Source: Aegilops tauschii subsp. strangulata (lineage: Eukaryota; Streptophyta; Magnoliopsida; Poales; Poaceae). From it: a stretch of DNA of 64,000 nucleotides. Each line of letters starts with the position of its first letter. Positions within the stretch are counted from its first letter, which is position 1. A model generated the notes under the pieces. It made no database searches. It saw only the letters and a list, made by a program, of their open reading frames with translations, and was not told where the DNA came from. Shown piece after piece: positions 11,497-21,175 of the stretch. The position numbers and the translations under genes were made by a program. Location: NCBI RefSeq assembly GCF_002575655.3, contig NC_053038.3:140074885-140138884 (forward strand), written 5' to 3'.

Positions 11497-11737
11497 CATA
11501 GACGGTACATAGAGAGATGCATCTCATCTGGAAAACTGCTGAAGCGGAAGGCGAATATTGAGCCTTCATTCATGTTGAAGGTCTTTGCAACTTTAGGCCA
11601 TTGCCTGTGGATGATTAACCGTCCATCCTTCGACCTCTTCAAGAACACTTCAATATTGAACCGTGGGTGTTGTATGAAAACTTTCCTCGCCTCCTGACCA
11701 CAGGGGTGGTTTGAGAGGTAATCATCAGTGAAGCCTG
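11497..11737 (-). pseudogene. B3-domain-like exon fragment in element C
   Basis: The frame encodes GFTDDYLSNHP at its start and GSIFAFRFSSF plus a short tail at its end, ending in a stop. The pattern (hydrophobic strand, WPK, then GSI-FAF-F) resembles the C-terminal half of plant B3 DNA-binding domains. On the minus strand it is directly preceded by TTTTCAG, a good splice acceptor, so it is probably the last coding exon of a captured gene. A possible upstream mini-exon (MGSTKVYKM, about 11825-11851) is seen, but its phase does not join cleanly. The rest of a B3 domain is not visible. Confidence 0.4.
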
Positions 11738-11989
11738 AAAACAAGGATGTGCATAAATATCTTCTCTATATAGGAAATGGGGCAAAGGAATACAAAAAGG
11801 CAAGGTATAATAGTTAGTACCATCTTGTAAACCTTAGTGCTTCCCATTGTTTCCCTGCAACACATATAAGGTAGTTAGTCATCAGGTTAAGTAAGGGTTC
11901 GCATGCTATCAGTAAAATATGTTGATGATAAATAAGCACATTGCATATTCATCAGATTAATTCAAGCCACATGGAAAACCCATATATCC

Positions 11990-12900
11990 AAACCAAGCAT
12001 GATTAAGAACTAGGAAATATAGCACTTGTATATGTTTCTCATGTATTAAGTGCAGCCAAATTTGATTTATTCCTCACATGGTATACAATAACAGAATGCA
12101 GCCACAACAATTGAACATCGCATTGCAGAATTGAACCAAGCAGTTAACTAAACACCACAACAAATGAACCAAACGTTAACTGAGCACCACATTGCACAAT
12201 ATAACATACTTCTAATAGAAGATCAGACAGTTAACCAAACCAAGCATGCTTAACAACTTGGAAATATAGCAATTGCTTTTGTTTCTCATGTATTTAGTAC
12301 AGCCAAATTCGATTTATTCCTCACATGGTATACAATAAGAGAATGCAGCCACAACAATTGAACATCGCATTGCAGAATTGAACCAAGTAGTTAACTAAAC
12401 ACCACAACAAATGAACCAAACGTTAACTGAGCACCACATTGCACAATATAACATACTCCTAATAGAAGACCAGACAGTTAACCAAACCAAGCATGCTTAA
12501 CAACTTGGAAATATAGCAATTGTATTTGTTTCTCATGTATTTAGTACAGCCAAATTCGATTTATTCCTCACATGCTATACAATAACAGAATGCAGCCACA
12601 ACAATTGAACATCACATTGCAGAATTGAACCAAGCAGTTAACTAAACACCACAACAAGTGAACCAAGCCACAAAAAATGAACCAAGCAGTTAACTAAACA
12701 CCAATTGAACAATATAACATACTCCTAATAGAAGATCAGACAGTTAACCAAACCAAGCATGCTTAACAACTTGGAAATATTGCACCCTGTAGAATTGAAC
12801 ATCACATTTGCAGAATTGAACCAAGCAGTTAATTGAACACCACATTGCACGACATATAGAACATATACACTATAGCAGAAGATTGCATGGTAAAAGTAGA
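11990..12900. repeat. 247-bp tandem array (about 3.5 copies) in element C
   Basis: The landmark AAGCATGNTTAA recurs at 11995, 12242, 12489 and 12755, giving spacings of 247, 247 and 266. Each unit contains CAGCCACAACAATTGAACATC and GAACCAAGCAGTTAACTAAAC. The last unit has an extra segment near 12655-12690. The array lies within an intron-like AT-rich region between the B3-like exon and the ORF at 12985. Confidence 0.85.
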
Positions 12901-12984
12901 TAGCACAATTCACTAGAATTAGTTAAGGAAAGGCAGTAGCTAGCAAACTGAACATGGTTCCTTATAGTGAGCTAATAAGACAAG

Positions 12985-13485
12985 CTACACCTCATTGTCG
13001 GAGATATTGATGACGATTGGCTCCTTGGACATGGAAGAGGGCGAGGCCTCCACATCGTGGGTGCCCTCGTTGTAGTGGTGAGTTGCCTGAGCCGCTCCGG
13101 GCACCAACCTGCTGGCTCTCGAGATGAGGTAAGCACGTGCACGCTGAGCAAACACCTTGTAGTCTTCGTCGAAGGCACCGACGGTGGCCTCGAGAAAACG
13201 CCACGAACTTTCCTTTAAAGCAGCCAACCGCGTCGCGGCATCGGGGCACGAGGCGTCAACGGTGGCCTTGATGGTGAGGTGCTCCTCCAAGATCTGGGCG
13301 TCGACACGAATGGCAGCCATTGCGACCTCATCCGCGTGTGCGGCCGCGATTTGCTTCTTCGCTGCCAAATGCTCCTTGAGGTCCTGGCTATACTGCGTGC
13401 ACCATGGCTTAGGCCGGCGCTTATTTGGTGGAGGGGTCGTTGATTTGTGTGGAAGGTGGCGCGCTCGCGCCGGTGGTCGGGGCAT
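12985..13485 (-). CDS. Hypothetical 166-residue ORF in element C
   Basis: The frame starts with a Pro/Arg-rich basic segment (MPRPPARARHLPHKS), then an Ala-rich helical region (residues about 45-140) and an acidic C-terminus (IVINISDNEV). The ending resembles a SUMO-interacting-type hydrophobic/acidic patch, but this is only a pattern. Base composition is much more GC-rich than the surroundings, consistent with a grass gene first exon. It could be the 5' coding exon of the same captured gene as the B3-like exon on the same strand, but its own stop argues against simple joining. Not recognised. Confidence 0.35.
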   Translation of the reverse strand: MPRPPARARHLPHKSTTPPPNKRRPKPWCTQYSQDLKEHLAAKKQIAAAHADEVAMAAIRVDAQILEEHLTIKATVDASCPDAATRLAALKESSWRFLEATVGAFDEDYKVFAQRARAYLISRASRLVPGAAQATHHYNEGTHDVEASPSSMSKEPIVINISDNEV

Positions 13486-13559
13486 GTGGGATGTGGAAGG
13501 AGGAGGAGGATGGGGTCGGGTGTGGATTACCTGCCTAGATAGGCGAGGCCGAGCAGTGT

Positions 13560-13920
13560 GAAGGAGGGTTGCCGGCGAGGAGGCGGCGGCGCTTCAAGCA
13601 AGGAGTGAAGGTTTCAACTTGGAAAGGAAGGCGGAAATAGGGGAAATGTGGCTTTTGGTAAGGGGGAGGGGGAGGGGAGGTAGATATTTCCGCGGAAGCC
13701 CAAAATTTGGAATCACTTCAGCCAAAAAAACTGGTGTGCAAAGTGTCATCAGACACGGTGCCTTATTCAGACATGGTCCAAAGATATTTTGTGCTGCACC
13801 TCACACGGTTGGTTATAATAAACTGTGTGGGATCTACTTGATATTTCGTCTTGATTTGAATACATAATGGGGTCACAGCGGCCATGGACGGTGTTTGAAT
13901 TGCTAGACCTTTTATCTATA
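13560..13920. other. Gene-free interval in element C
   Basis: GC-rich 5' flank of the minus-strand ORF up to about 13690 (possible promoter), then AT-rich DNA. The segment around 13745-13810 contains CACTA-subterminal-like phrases (CAGACACGGTGCC, CTCACACGGTTGG). Nothing else supported. Confidence 0.35.
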
Positions 13921-13924
13921 GTGA

Positions 13925-16250
13925 TCATAAAAGAGTTGGAATTATTCAGGGTTCATTTGGATATTTTTATGCATTAAGTGAGTTTTCAATGCATTTATGT
14001 GCATAATTAAAATTTGAACTACATGCACATGCTCCAGTGCATATAAATTCATTGAAAAATCAAATCTTTGTCCTTGGGTGCATGCTTAGGTCCCATGCAA
14101 GAAATGGGAATGAATTTCTAACACCATGGCATTGTTGATTGCCGGCAAAACATTGAGATGCCTGGTTTTTAAATTCTAGTAAATCCAAAACTCGTCTAGA
14201 ATTCATGAAACTTGGCATGCTATCATGGAGCGGCATCAACATGCCGTGGTAAATCTTTTGTCCCATTTGGGGCAGGTTTGGGTATATGCTTCTCACAAAC
14301 CGGAGCTTCTCACAACAAGCATGATGGTTTTCGGTAGGGAACGTCCCACCTTTGGGGACGAAACGATATCCATTGCCTCTTATTGCTTTCAATTTTTTTT
14401 TCTCGTGTCAACATAGAACAACAGGAGTGCTCTGTGAATTTTTGTGATTTTTCAGGGTTTGTTTGGACATTTTTCTGCATCAACTAAGTTTTCAATGCAT
14501 TTATGTACATAATTCAAATTTGAACTACATGCGCATGCTCCAGTGCATATAAATTGGTTGAAAAATCAAATATGTGTCCTTGGGTGCATGCTTAGGTCCC
14601 ATGCAAGAAATGGGAATGAATTTCAAACACCAGAGCTCCGTTGATTGCCGGCAAAACATTGAGATGCCTGGTTTTTAAATTTTAGTAAATCCAAAACTCG
14701 TCTGAAATTCATGAAACTTGGCATGCTATCATGGAGCGGCAGCAACATGTTGTGGTAAATATTTTATCCCATTTGGGGCAGGTTTGGGTATATGCTTCTC
14801 ACAAACCGGAGCTTCTCACAACAAGCATGATGGTTTTCGGTAGGGAACGTCCCACCTTTGGGGACGAAACGATATCCATTGCCTCTTATTGCTTTCAATT
14901 TTTTTCTCGTGTCAACATAGAACAACAAGAGTGTTGTATGAATTTTTATGATTTTTCTGGGTTCGTTTGGACATTTTTATGCATTAACTGGGTTTTCAAT
15001 GCATTTATGTGCATAATTCAAATTTGAACTACATGCGCATGCTCCAGTGCATATAAATTGGTTGAAAAATCAAATATGTGTCCTTGGGTGCATGCTTAGG
15101 TCCCATGCAAGAAATGGGAATGAATCTAAAACACCAGGGCACCGTTGATTGCCGGCAAAACATTGAGATGCCTGGTTTTTAAATTCTAGTAAATCCAAAA
15201 CTCGTCTGAAATTCATGAAACTTGGCATGCTATCATGGAGCGGCATCAACATGCCGTGGTAAATTTTTGTCCCATTTGGGGCAGGTTTGGGTATATGCTT
15301 CTCACAAACCGGAGCTTCTCACAACAAGCATGATGGTTTCCGGTAGGGATCGCCCCACCTTTGGGGACGAAATGATATCCATTGCCTCTTATTGCTTTCA
15401 ATTTTTTTTATCGTGTCAACATAGAACAACAAGAGTGTTGTGTGAATTTTTGTGATTTTTCGAGGTTCGTTTGGACATTTTTATGCATTATCTGAGTTTT
15501 CAATGCATTTATGTGCATAATTCAAGTTTGAACTACATGCGCATGCTCCAGTGCATATAAATTGGTTGAAAAATCCAATCTGTGTCCTTGGGTGCATGCT
15601 TAGGTCCCATGCAAGAAATGGGAATGAATTTCAAACACCAGGGCACCATTGATTGCCGGCAAAACATTGAGATGCTTGGTTTTTAAATTCTAGTAAATCC
15701 AAAACTCGTCTGAAATTCATGAAACTTGACATGCTATCATGGAGCGGCATCAACATGCCATGGTAAATTTTTTGTCCCATTTGGGGCAGGTTTGGGTATA
15801 TGTTTCTCACAAACCAGAGCTTCTCACAACAAGCATGATGGTTTTGGTAGGGAACGCCCCACCTTTGGGGACGAAACGATATCCATTGCCTCTTAATGCT
15901 TTCAAATTTTTTTCTCGTGTCAACATAGAACAACAGGAGTGTTGTGTGAATTTTTGTGATTTTTCGGGGTTCGTTTGGACATTTTTATGCATTATCTGAG
16001 TTTTCAATGCATTTATGTGCATAATTCAAATGTGAACTACATGCGCATGCTCCAGTGCATATAAATTGGTTGAAAAATCAAATCTGTGCCCTTGGGTGCA
16101 TGCTTAGGTCCCATGCAAGAAATGGGAATGAATTTCAAACACCAGGGCACCGTTGATTGCCGGCAAAACGTTGAGATACTTTGTTTTTAAATTCTAGTAA
16201 TCTAAAACTCGTCTGAAATTCATGAAACTTGGCATGCTATCATGGAAGGG
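13925..16250. repeat. 505-bp tandem array (about 4.6 copies) in element C
   Basis: The landmark GCATTTATGT (GCATTTATGTACAT in one copy) recurs at 13991, 14497, 15001, 15504 and 16009, giving periods of 506, 504, 503 and 505 bp. Units share TGCATGCTTAGGTCCCATGC, GATTGCCGGCAAAAC and GAAACTTGGCATGCTATCAT, and differ by scattered substitutions. Short frames in it are by-products of the repeat. Large internal arrays are typical of Triticeae CACTA elements. Confidence 0.92.
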
Positions 16251-16753
16251 AACCCGACATGCTGTGGTATTTTTCGTGTCCATTTTGAGAGAAGGCGCAC
16301 TCGAATAATGACAGCCAACAAAGCCATTTTGAAAAAAAATAGCTGCCACTTTAATATCTCAAACGTTTGTGTAATTCAAACCGTGTGCGTTCGGTTAACC
16401 ATTCACGTGACGCCACGTGTCTTGGTTTTAATGGCTATAGGAGGTGCCGTGTGGACAACTGCTTGACTGAACGGGAGGCGTGCGAGTGCAGTCCGGTGCG
16501 CAGGCTCACCGGGAAGCGTACAAGTTGTTCAACGCAGGATCTGTGCATCTCTTCAACGCAAATGGTTCAGATTACGGTATGCAAATTAAAGCCAGACTTC
16601 GGCGCTAAGCCAAGAGATACCGCGATTTGTCAAAATATGCAGCTAAAAATCAATATCACAATCTATTTTTTGCAACTAATATTCAGTAATTAAACATAGA
16701 TTTCATTCATACTAGAGATTAAGCAGTCGTTCTCACCGGGAAGCGAGACAGCC
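16251..16753. other. Upstream region of the F-box/FBD pseudogene
   Basis: No gene is seen. It contains two CACGTG palindromes at 16404-16409 and 16414-16419. The phrases CTCACCGGGAAGCG at about 16506-16519 and 16734-16747 repeat. It probably retains promoter sequence of the captured gene. Confidence 0.4.
16404..16419. promoter_or_regulatory. Paired G-box (CACGTG) motifs
   Basis: Two exact CACGTG cores lie 10 bp apart, about 370 bp upstream of the TATA-like box of the F-box gene. G-boxes bind bZIP and bHLH factors in plants. Whether they act here is inference. Confidence 0.35.
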
Positions 16754-16775
16754 TTGGACCGCCGCCCGCCTCGCA

Positions 16776-16793
16776 CCCATTGGTCTATATTAA
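16776..16793 (+). promoter_or_regulatory. Candidate core promoter of the F-box/FBD gene
   Basis: A CCATTGG string is followed within a few bases by TATATTAA (16786-16793). The first good Met, 16904, lies about 110 bp downstream, a plausible 5' leader length. Confidence 0.35.
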
Positions 16794-16903
16794 TGCCCCC
16801 GCCGAGCGGCCGCACCCCCCATCCTCGCCACAGACACAATTCCTCTCTCTCCGCCCGCATCCTCGATGCCGCTCTGAGTCCTCAAAGCCGTCAGTTTACG
16901 AGG

Positions 16904-18807
16904 ATGCCGCCGAAGCGCCCCATCGGAGGGAGTGGCGACTCCGAGGCTGCTGAAGCACCGGAGCACTGCGTGAATATGGAGACAGAGGTTTCCGTCGCCG
17001 GTGATGAGGTGGAGAACGAGGCTGCCAACAAGCGGAGGCGAGTCGAGAAAGAACCGCAAGCGACTCCAGCAGGCCTAGACTTCATCAACAACCTCCTCGA
17101 CGATATGTTAATAGTCATCATATCCCTCCTCCCAATCCAAAATCGGGCGAGGACAGCCGCCGTTTCCCGGCGGTGGCGCACCCTATGGCTCCGCACCCCT
17201 GTCGACCTCCTCCATGCCCACAAGCTCTGCCATGGCTATAGCCAAAGCTTGGATGCGTTCTCCCAGATCCTCGGCAGTCACCATGGCCCAATCAAAGGCC
17301 TTATCGCGGGCAAGTTCCGTACCAATGGTAAGGAGCGAGCCAAGCTTGACGAGTGGTTTCGATCCCACGCCATAGATCAACTCGAGAAGCTAAGTTATAA
17401 TGATGGGCATATGAGCTTGCTGCCAACGTCCGCGCTCCGCTTCGCGCCCACGTTGCGCCTCGCCAAGTTCATGAACTGCCATTCCCCCCCCTTTAATGAC
17501 GCGCCCGCTCTTTTTCTACCACGACTGAAGCACCTCGAGCTCGTCGCCATCCGCATCCCAAAGGATGACATGGAGCGCCTTCTCCGCGGCTGTACTGCAC
17601 TCGAGTTCCTTCATCTTCAGGCGATGAATTGGTTGAGTACCTTGCACATCACCTCCAGGACTCTCCGCACTATTTATGTGTGTTGCTGGTGCTGCAATGA
17701 GAGATCACAAAAGGTGGACCACAATATGGTCATCCAGGACACACCTTCACTTGAGAGATTACTTGTAGTTGATCAACAAGGTCCAACAAGAATCAATGTC
17801 ATTCTGCGCCAAAATTGAAAGTGGTGGGCTACTCGTCTTTCAAATACTGCAACTTTCAGGTACGATAGTCGCCTTATATACCTCTCCTTCTTGATATCAA
17901 CGTTATTTATAGTTTTGAAGATGTATGTTCGTCTGTCATCCAGCGAAGCTTCACCTAGACTCTGGGCACAGTGAAGGTCTTGGCACTAGAATCTGTCGTC
18001 CCCAACCTGGACCAAGTTTTCAGTTGCCTGAGATGTTGTCCGTGCCTGAAGAAGCTGTATATCGAGGTGATGTTCCTTTCCTGTTAAATGTTAACCATAA
18101 GGGAGTTCAATTTTTGCACCTTTTCCCAAGTTTACAATGACAATGTACTACGATTTCTGAAGGAATTTTGGAGGATTTTAGGACATACACCCCCACCCCA
18201 TATTGGTTGCTTCATTCATATGGTTACAATCATCCATAAGCATTTCTCCTTTGGATTCATCTGTACCAGTTTTCTTAGGGAATTTTTCATCCAATCCAAC
18301 CTCTTGTGAAGAAGGCTACATGTTTCTAGATTGTAATCAAATGCCCATGTTAATCATGCCAGATTGAAGATGGCACGTTGGTGCATTTTACAAATCCTGC
18401 AAACCAAATGGGTGTGTAGCAGTGTTCAAAACTGCATGTAGGCACTAACACGTTCTCTTCTTTTGCAGTGCATATTAGGCCCGGTGGAAGATGTTTATAA
18501 CAACAATAACATTGAATGCCTGGATCTGCATCTCTCAAATATTACTTTGAACTCCTATCGAGGGACCCCACCGGAGATTACACTCGCTAGGTTCTTTCTT
18601 GCCAGAGCAAAGGTGCTGAAGGTACTGAGGTTGAACACGCATTTAATTAGGAAAGATAAATGGTATGATTGTCAGAGCCGGATGGTACTGTGGAATGGAA
18701 GTGCCTCCAAAAATGCCAAACTTCATATTGGAAGAGCATATGGCAAAGCAATTCGAAATCATTGTGTCAAACCCATACATGACTTGTCAGCGGCTGATCC
18801 CTTTTAA
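16904..18807 (+). pseudogene. F-box/LRR/FBD-domain protein gene, captured and frameshifted
   Basis: Three exons can be drawn: 16904-17859 (donor CAG|GTACGA), about 17944-18066 (donor GAG|GTGATG) and 18469-18807 (acceptor TTTTGCAG|TG). The N-terminus MPPKRPIGGSGDSEAAE precedes an acidic/basic stretch (KRRRVEKE). The F-box follows at about codons 62-100 (DFINNLLDDMLIVIISLLP, then SRRWRTLW). Leu-rich repeats run to the end of exon 1. Exon 2 has VLALESVVPNLDQVFSCLRC and exon 3 the FBD segment (ECLDLHLSNITL, ARFFLARAKVLKVL). Family members are SCF ubiquitin-ligase substrate adaptors. Exon 1 has a frame change near 17800 with a stop at 17816-17818. Exon 2 has another near 17965 with TAG at 17956-17958 in the downstream frame. 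The CACTA subterminal repeats begin within 100 bp of the stop. An in-frame upstream Met at 16754 is less likely because it precedes the TATA box. Confidence 0.7.
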
Positions 18808-18829
18808 GAAATGACGCGGTTTGCAATGT

Positions 18830-19372
18830 TTGAATTTGGGCATTGTAATCTTTGAATTTGAACCTTGCAATATTTATGGTATTTGTTATATTGAACCGTT
18901 TCTGTTCTCTTGTATCAACGCAAACAGTTCATCTGGGTGAACCGCATGTCATACATCGCACACACCTTGATCTGGCTGACCGTTTCTTTTCTGTTGCCTA
19001 ATCACAAATAGTTCATCCGAGTGAACTGTATGCTGTACATCGCACACACCTTGATCTGGCTGACCATTTCTTTTGTGTTGCCTAATCACAAACAGTTCAT
19101 CCGAGTGAACCGTATGTTGTACATCGCACACACCTTCATCTGGCTGCCCGTTTCTTTTGTTCCTCCTCATAAAACGGTTAATTGAACTGAACCGTATACC
19201 CTGAATCGCACACGCAACTAAAATTTGAACCGTGTTTGATGCATCCGTCATCGCAAATTTTTTACACCTTTTTTGACTTTTTTACACCATCGTTTGCGAT
19301 TATTGCATCACACACAGTTTCGTCGAAGGGTCTCTGACCGTAGTGTCGCGTTAGCAGCATCCTGCAGTAGTG
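18830..19372. repeat. Subterminal repeats and right terminus of CACTA element C
   Basis: Three tandem-like units of about 75-80 bp (near 18920, 19005 and 19082) share CATCGCACACACCTTGATCTGGCTGACC and GTTCATCCGAGTGAACCG in part. They are followed by a more diverged unit and the terminus CCTGCAGTAGTG. Such arrays bind the CACTA TnpA-type protein in known systems. Confidence 0.7.
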
Positions 19373-19755
19373 ACACGTCCGCAAGGACGCCAAGCTTGTA
19401 TGTCAGCCCCTACATCGCTTTTCAGAAGAGAAGAGAAGAACCATCGGTGAAGAGGTCGCCAAGCTACTCGTGGCCGTCTTCATCATGGAAGTGTTTCACC
19501 CCGAGTGGCTAGCCAACCCGTTCCTCATCCTGAAGAAGAACAACACCTGGCGCATGTGCATAGACTACACCAGCCTGAACAAGGCCTGCCCCAAGGATCC
19601 TTTAGCCCTCCCGCGGATTGATCAAGTCATCGACTCCACTGCCCACTGCGAGCTCCTGTCCTTCCTGGATGCTTACTCCAGCTATCACCAGATCAAGCTG
19701 GACCCTGCCGACGCCCCGAAGACGTCCTTCATCATGTCGTTCGGCTTGAAGAATG

Positions 19756-21175
19756 TGTTGGAGATATGCCCTAGAGGCAATCATGTATGATGATATTTCC
19801 TACTTGTTTATGAATAAAGATAGTCCTTGGACATTATCAATGATGTGTATCAGCAAGTACGTGACTTGTTTGTGGGACTATGCATTGTATGATGGCAGTC
19901 CTAAAAGGTCCCTAGTCGAAAGGGCTGTGTGGACGCGCAACCAACTAGCATATGACACGGTCGATGGCTTGGTCTCACTAGCCATGGAGCATTGAATGCT
20001 AACCGGATAATATGGACTTGGAAGGATCTGGTCGGATTCGACGTAGTCGGATCCGAGTCGAGATAAGGTCCGAGTCGGACAGACCCAACTATGAGACGTA
20101 GCGATATGTCATCTGTGAGTCTCTAGTACAACATACGTTCTACGTCCTAAGACCTGAGCTGGCACATGTACTCGGGATGGTGACAGACTTGCTTTGGGCC
20201 GGCCAAACGCTACTCCATGACTGGGTAGTTACAAAGGTAGGTTTCGGGCTTGTCCAGACCCATGCTGCGAGACATGGTCGAGCAAGATGGGATTTGCCCC
20301 TCCGATCAGGAGAAATGTACTCTGGGCCCCTCGTGTGATCCGACCGGGATAAGCATGGCCATGCGACAAGGATTATAAGATAATCCGGTTTGTGGTCGGC
20401 ATCACTGGAACGAGAAAGAGGTCGGGCCAACACAAAGATGACAGACTCGCCTTGAGCCCGACAACATATATCGTGTGGCAAAAGGAATGGAAGTGTGATG
20501 TACAGGTTCGCCTAACCAACTTCATTGTCTGCTTGGTGGTCGGCACACCTTGCTAGAGGCCGGTACCAGCCATGTAGTCCGAAGGTGATCCGAACTGCGA
20601 CCAAGCCGGCTTGAACCTAAGGGGTCGCGCGCTTAAGGGAAGGAACCTACGAGGTCGGATCCGGGGACACTGGTCGGATGTGATCCGAGCTGTATTCAGA
20701 TTGTGGCCGAGTAGACTTATGGGCTTTAGGGTCCGTGCGAGGCCCAAGTGTTGAGCCCACGACGGAGGCCTATATAAAGTGAGGTGCAGCACACTCATGC
20801 GGTTGATCGCTTCGGTGCTGTCTCTAGGGTTTGCATGTGTTGCGAATAGACACCTCCACTCACCACCGACTGTGTGATCGGACCTAGTAGTCCGCCGCAC
20901 GGTGTTCCTCCTGCACACGCGGATACCATTGGAGGCGGTGCACCTGCGCCGCTCTGGCGAACTTGTACGTGGGATCGGACAACCGGCTATTCGAGGGAGA
21001 TCGGACGAGGAGAATACGATCCACGCGGACGCGCTGCCCCAACTCTTCTTCCGCTGCACGGCACTACGCGTCTAGTGGTAACAATCTGTGATCCATCTCC
21101 CGTAGCATGTTCCTGTTGTTCTGCGCGTAGGAAAATTTAATTTGCAGCCGATGCACCCTACGGTAGAACCCAACA
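19756..21175 (+). repeat. Copia solo LTR (1420 bp) inserted in RT of element D
   Basis: It starts TGTTGGAGATATGCCCTAGA, the opening seen in BARE/Angela-type copia LTRs, and ends GTAGAACCCAACA. It is flanked by a perfect 5-bp target duplication GAATG (19751-19755 and 21176-21180). RT coding sequence continues on both sides. No internal domain is present, so LTR-LTR recombination has removed the rest of the element. Confidence 0.92.
20771..20779 (+). promoter_or_regulatory. TATA box in the copia solo LTR
   Basis: TATATAAAG lies in the expected central position of the LTR, in plus orientation. A solo LTR keeps this promoter. Confidence 0.45.

Larger units (their letters stand above)
11327..19372. 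mobile_element. Element C: right portion of a CACTA (EnSpm) transposon carrying gene fragments
   Basis: The right end reads CCTGCAGTAGTG at 19361-19372, the reverse complement of a CACTACTGCAGG terminus. The roughly 550 bp before it contain repeated subterminal motifs (TCATCCGAGTGAACCG, CATCGCACACACCTT), as expected for CACTA elements. The interior holds a B3-like exon, two tandem arrays, a small ORF and an F-box/FBD pseudogene. No TnpA or TnpD transposase was recognised, so it is either non-autonomous or its transposase lies left of the window. It abuts the pol gene of element D at 19373. The left terminus is not in the window. Confidence 0.65.

Noticed and set aside
14060..16022. Repeated frames of 60-110 codons on both strands of the 505-bp array
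   Set aside because: They recur with the array period and change frame and ends with single substitutions, so they are by-products of the repeat.
13925..16250. Regular direct repeats considered as a CRISPR array
   Set aside because: Units are about 505 bp without short repeat/spacer alternation, and the context is plant nuclear DNA.
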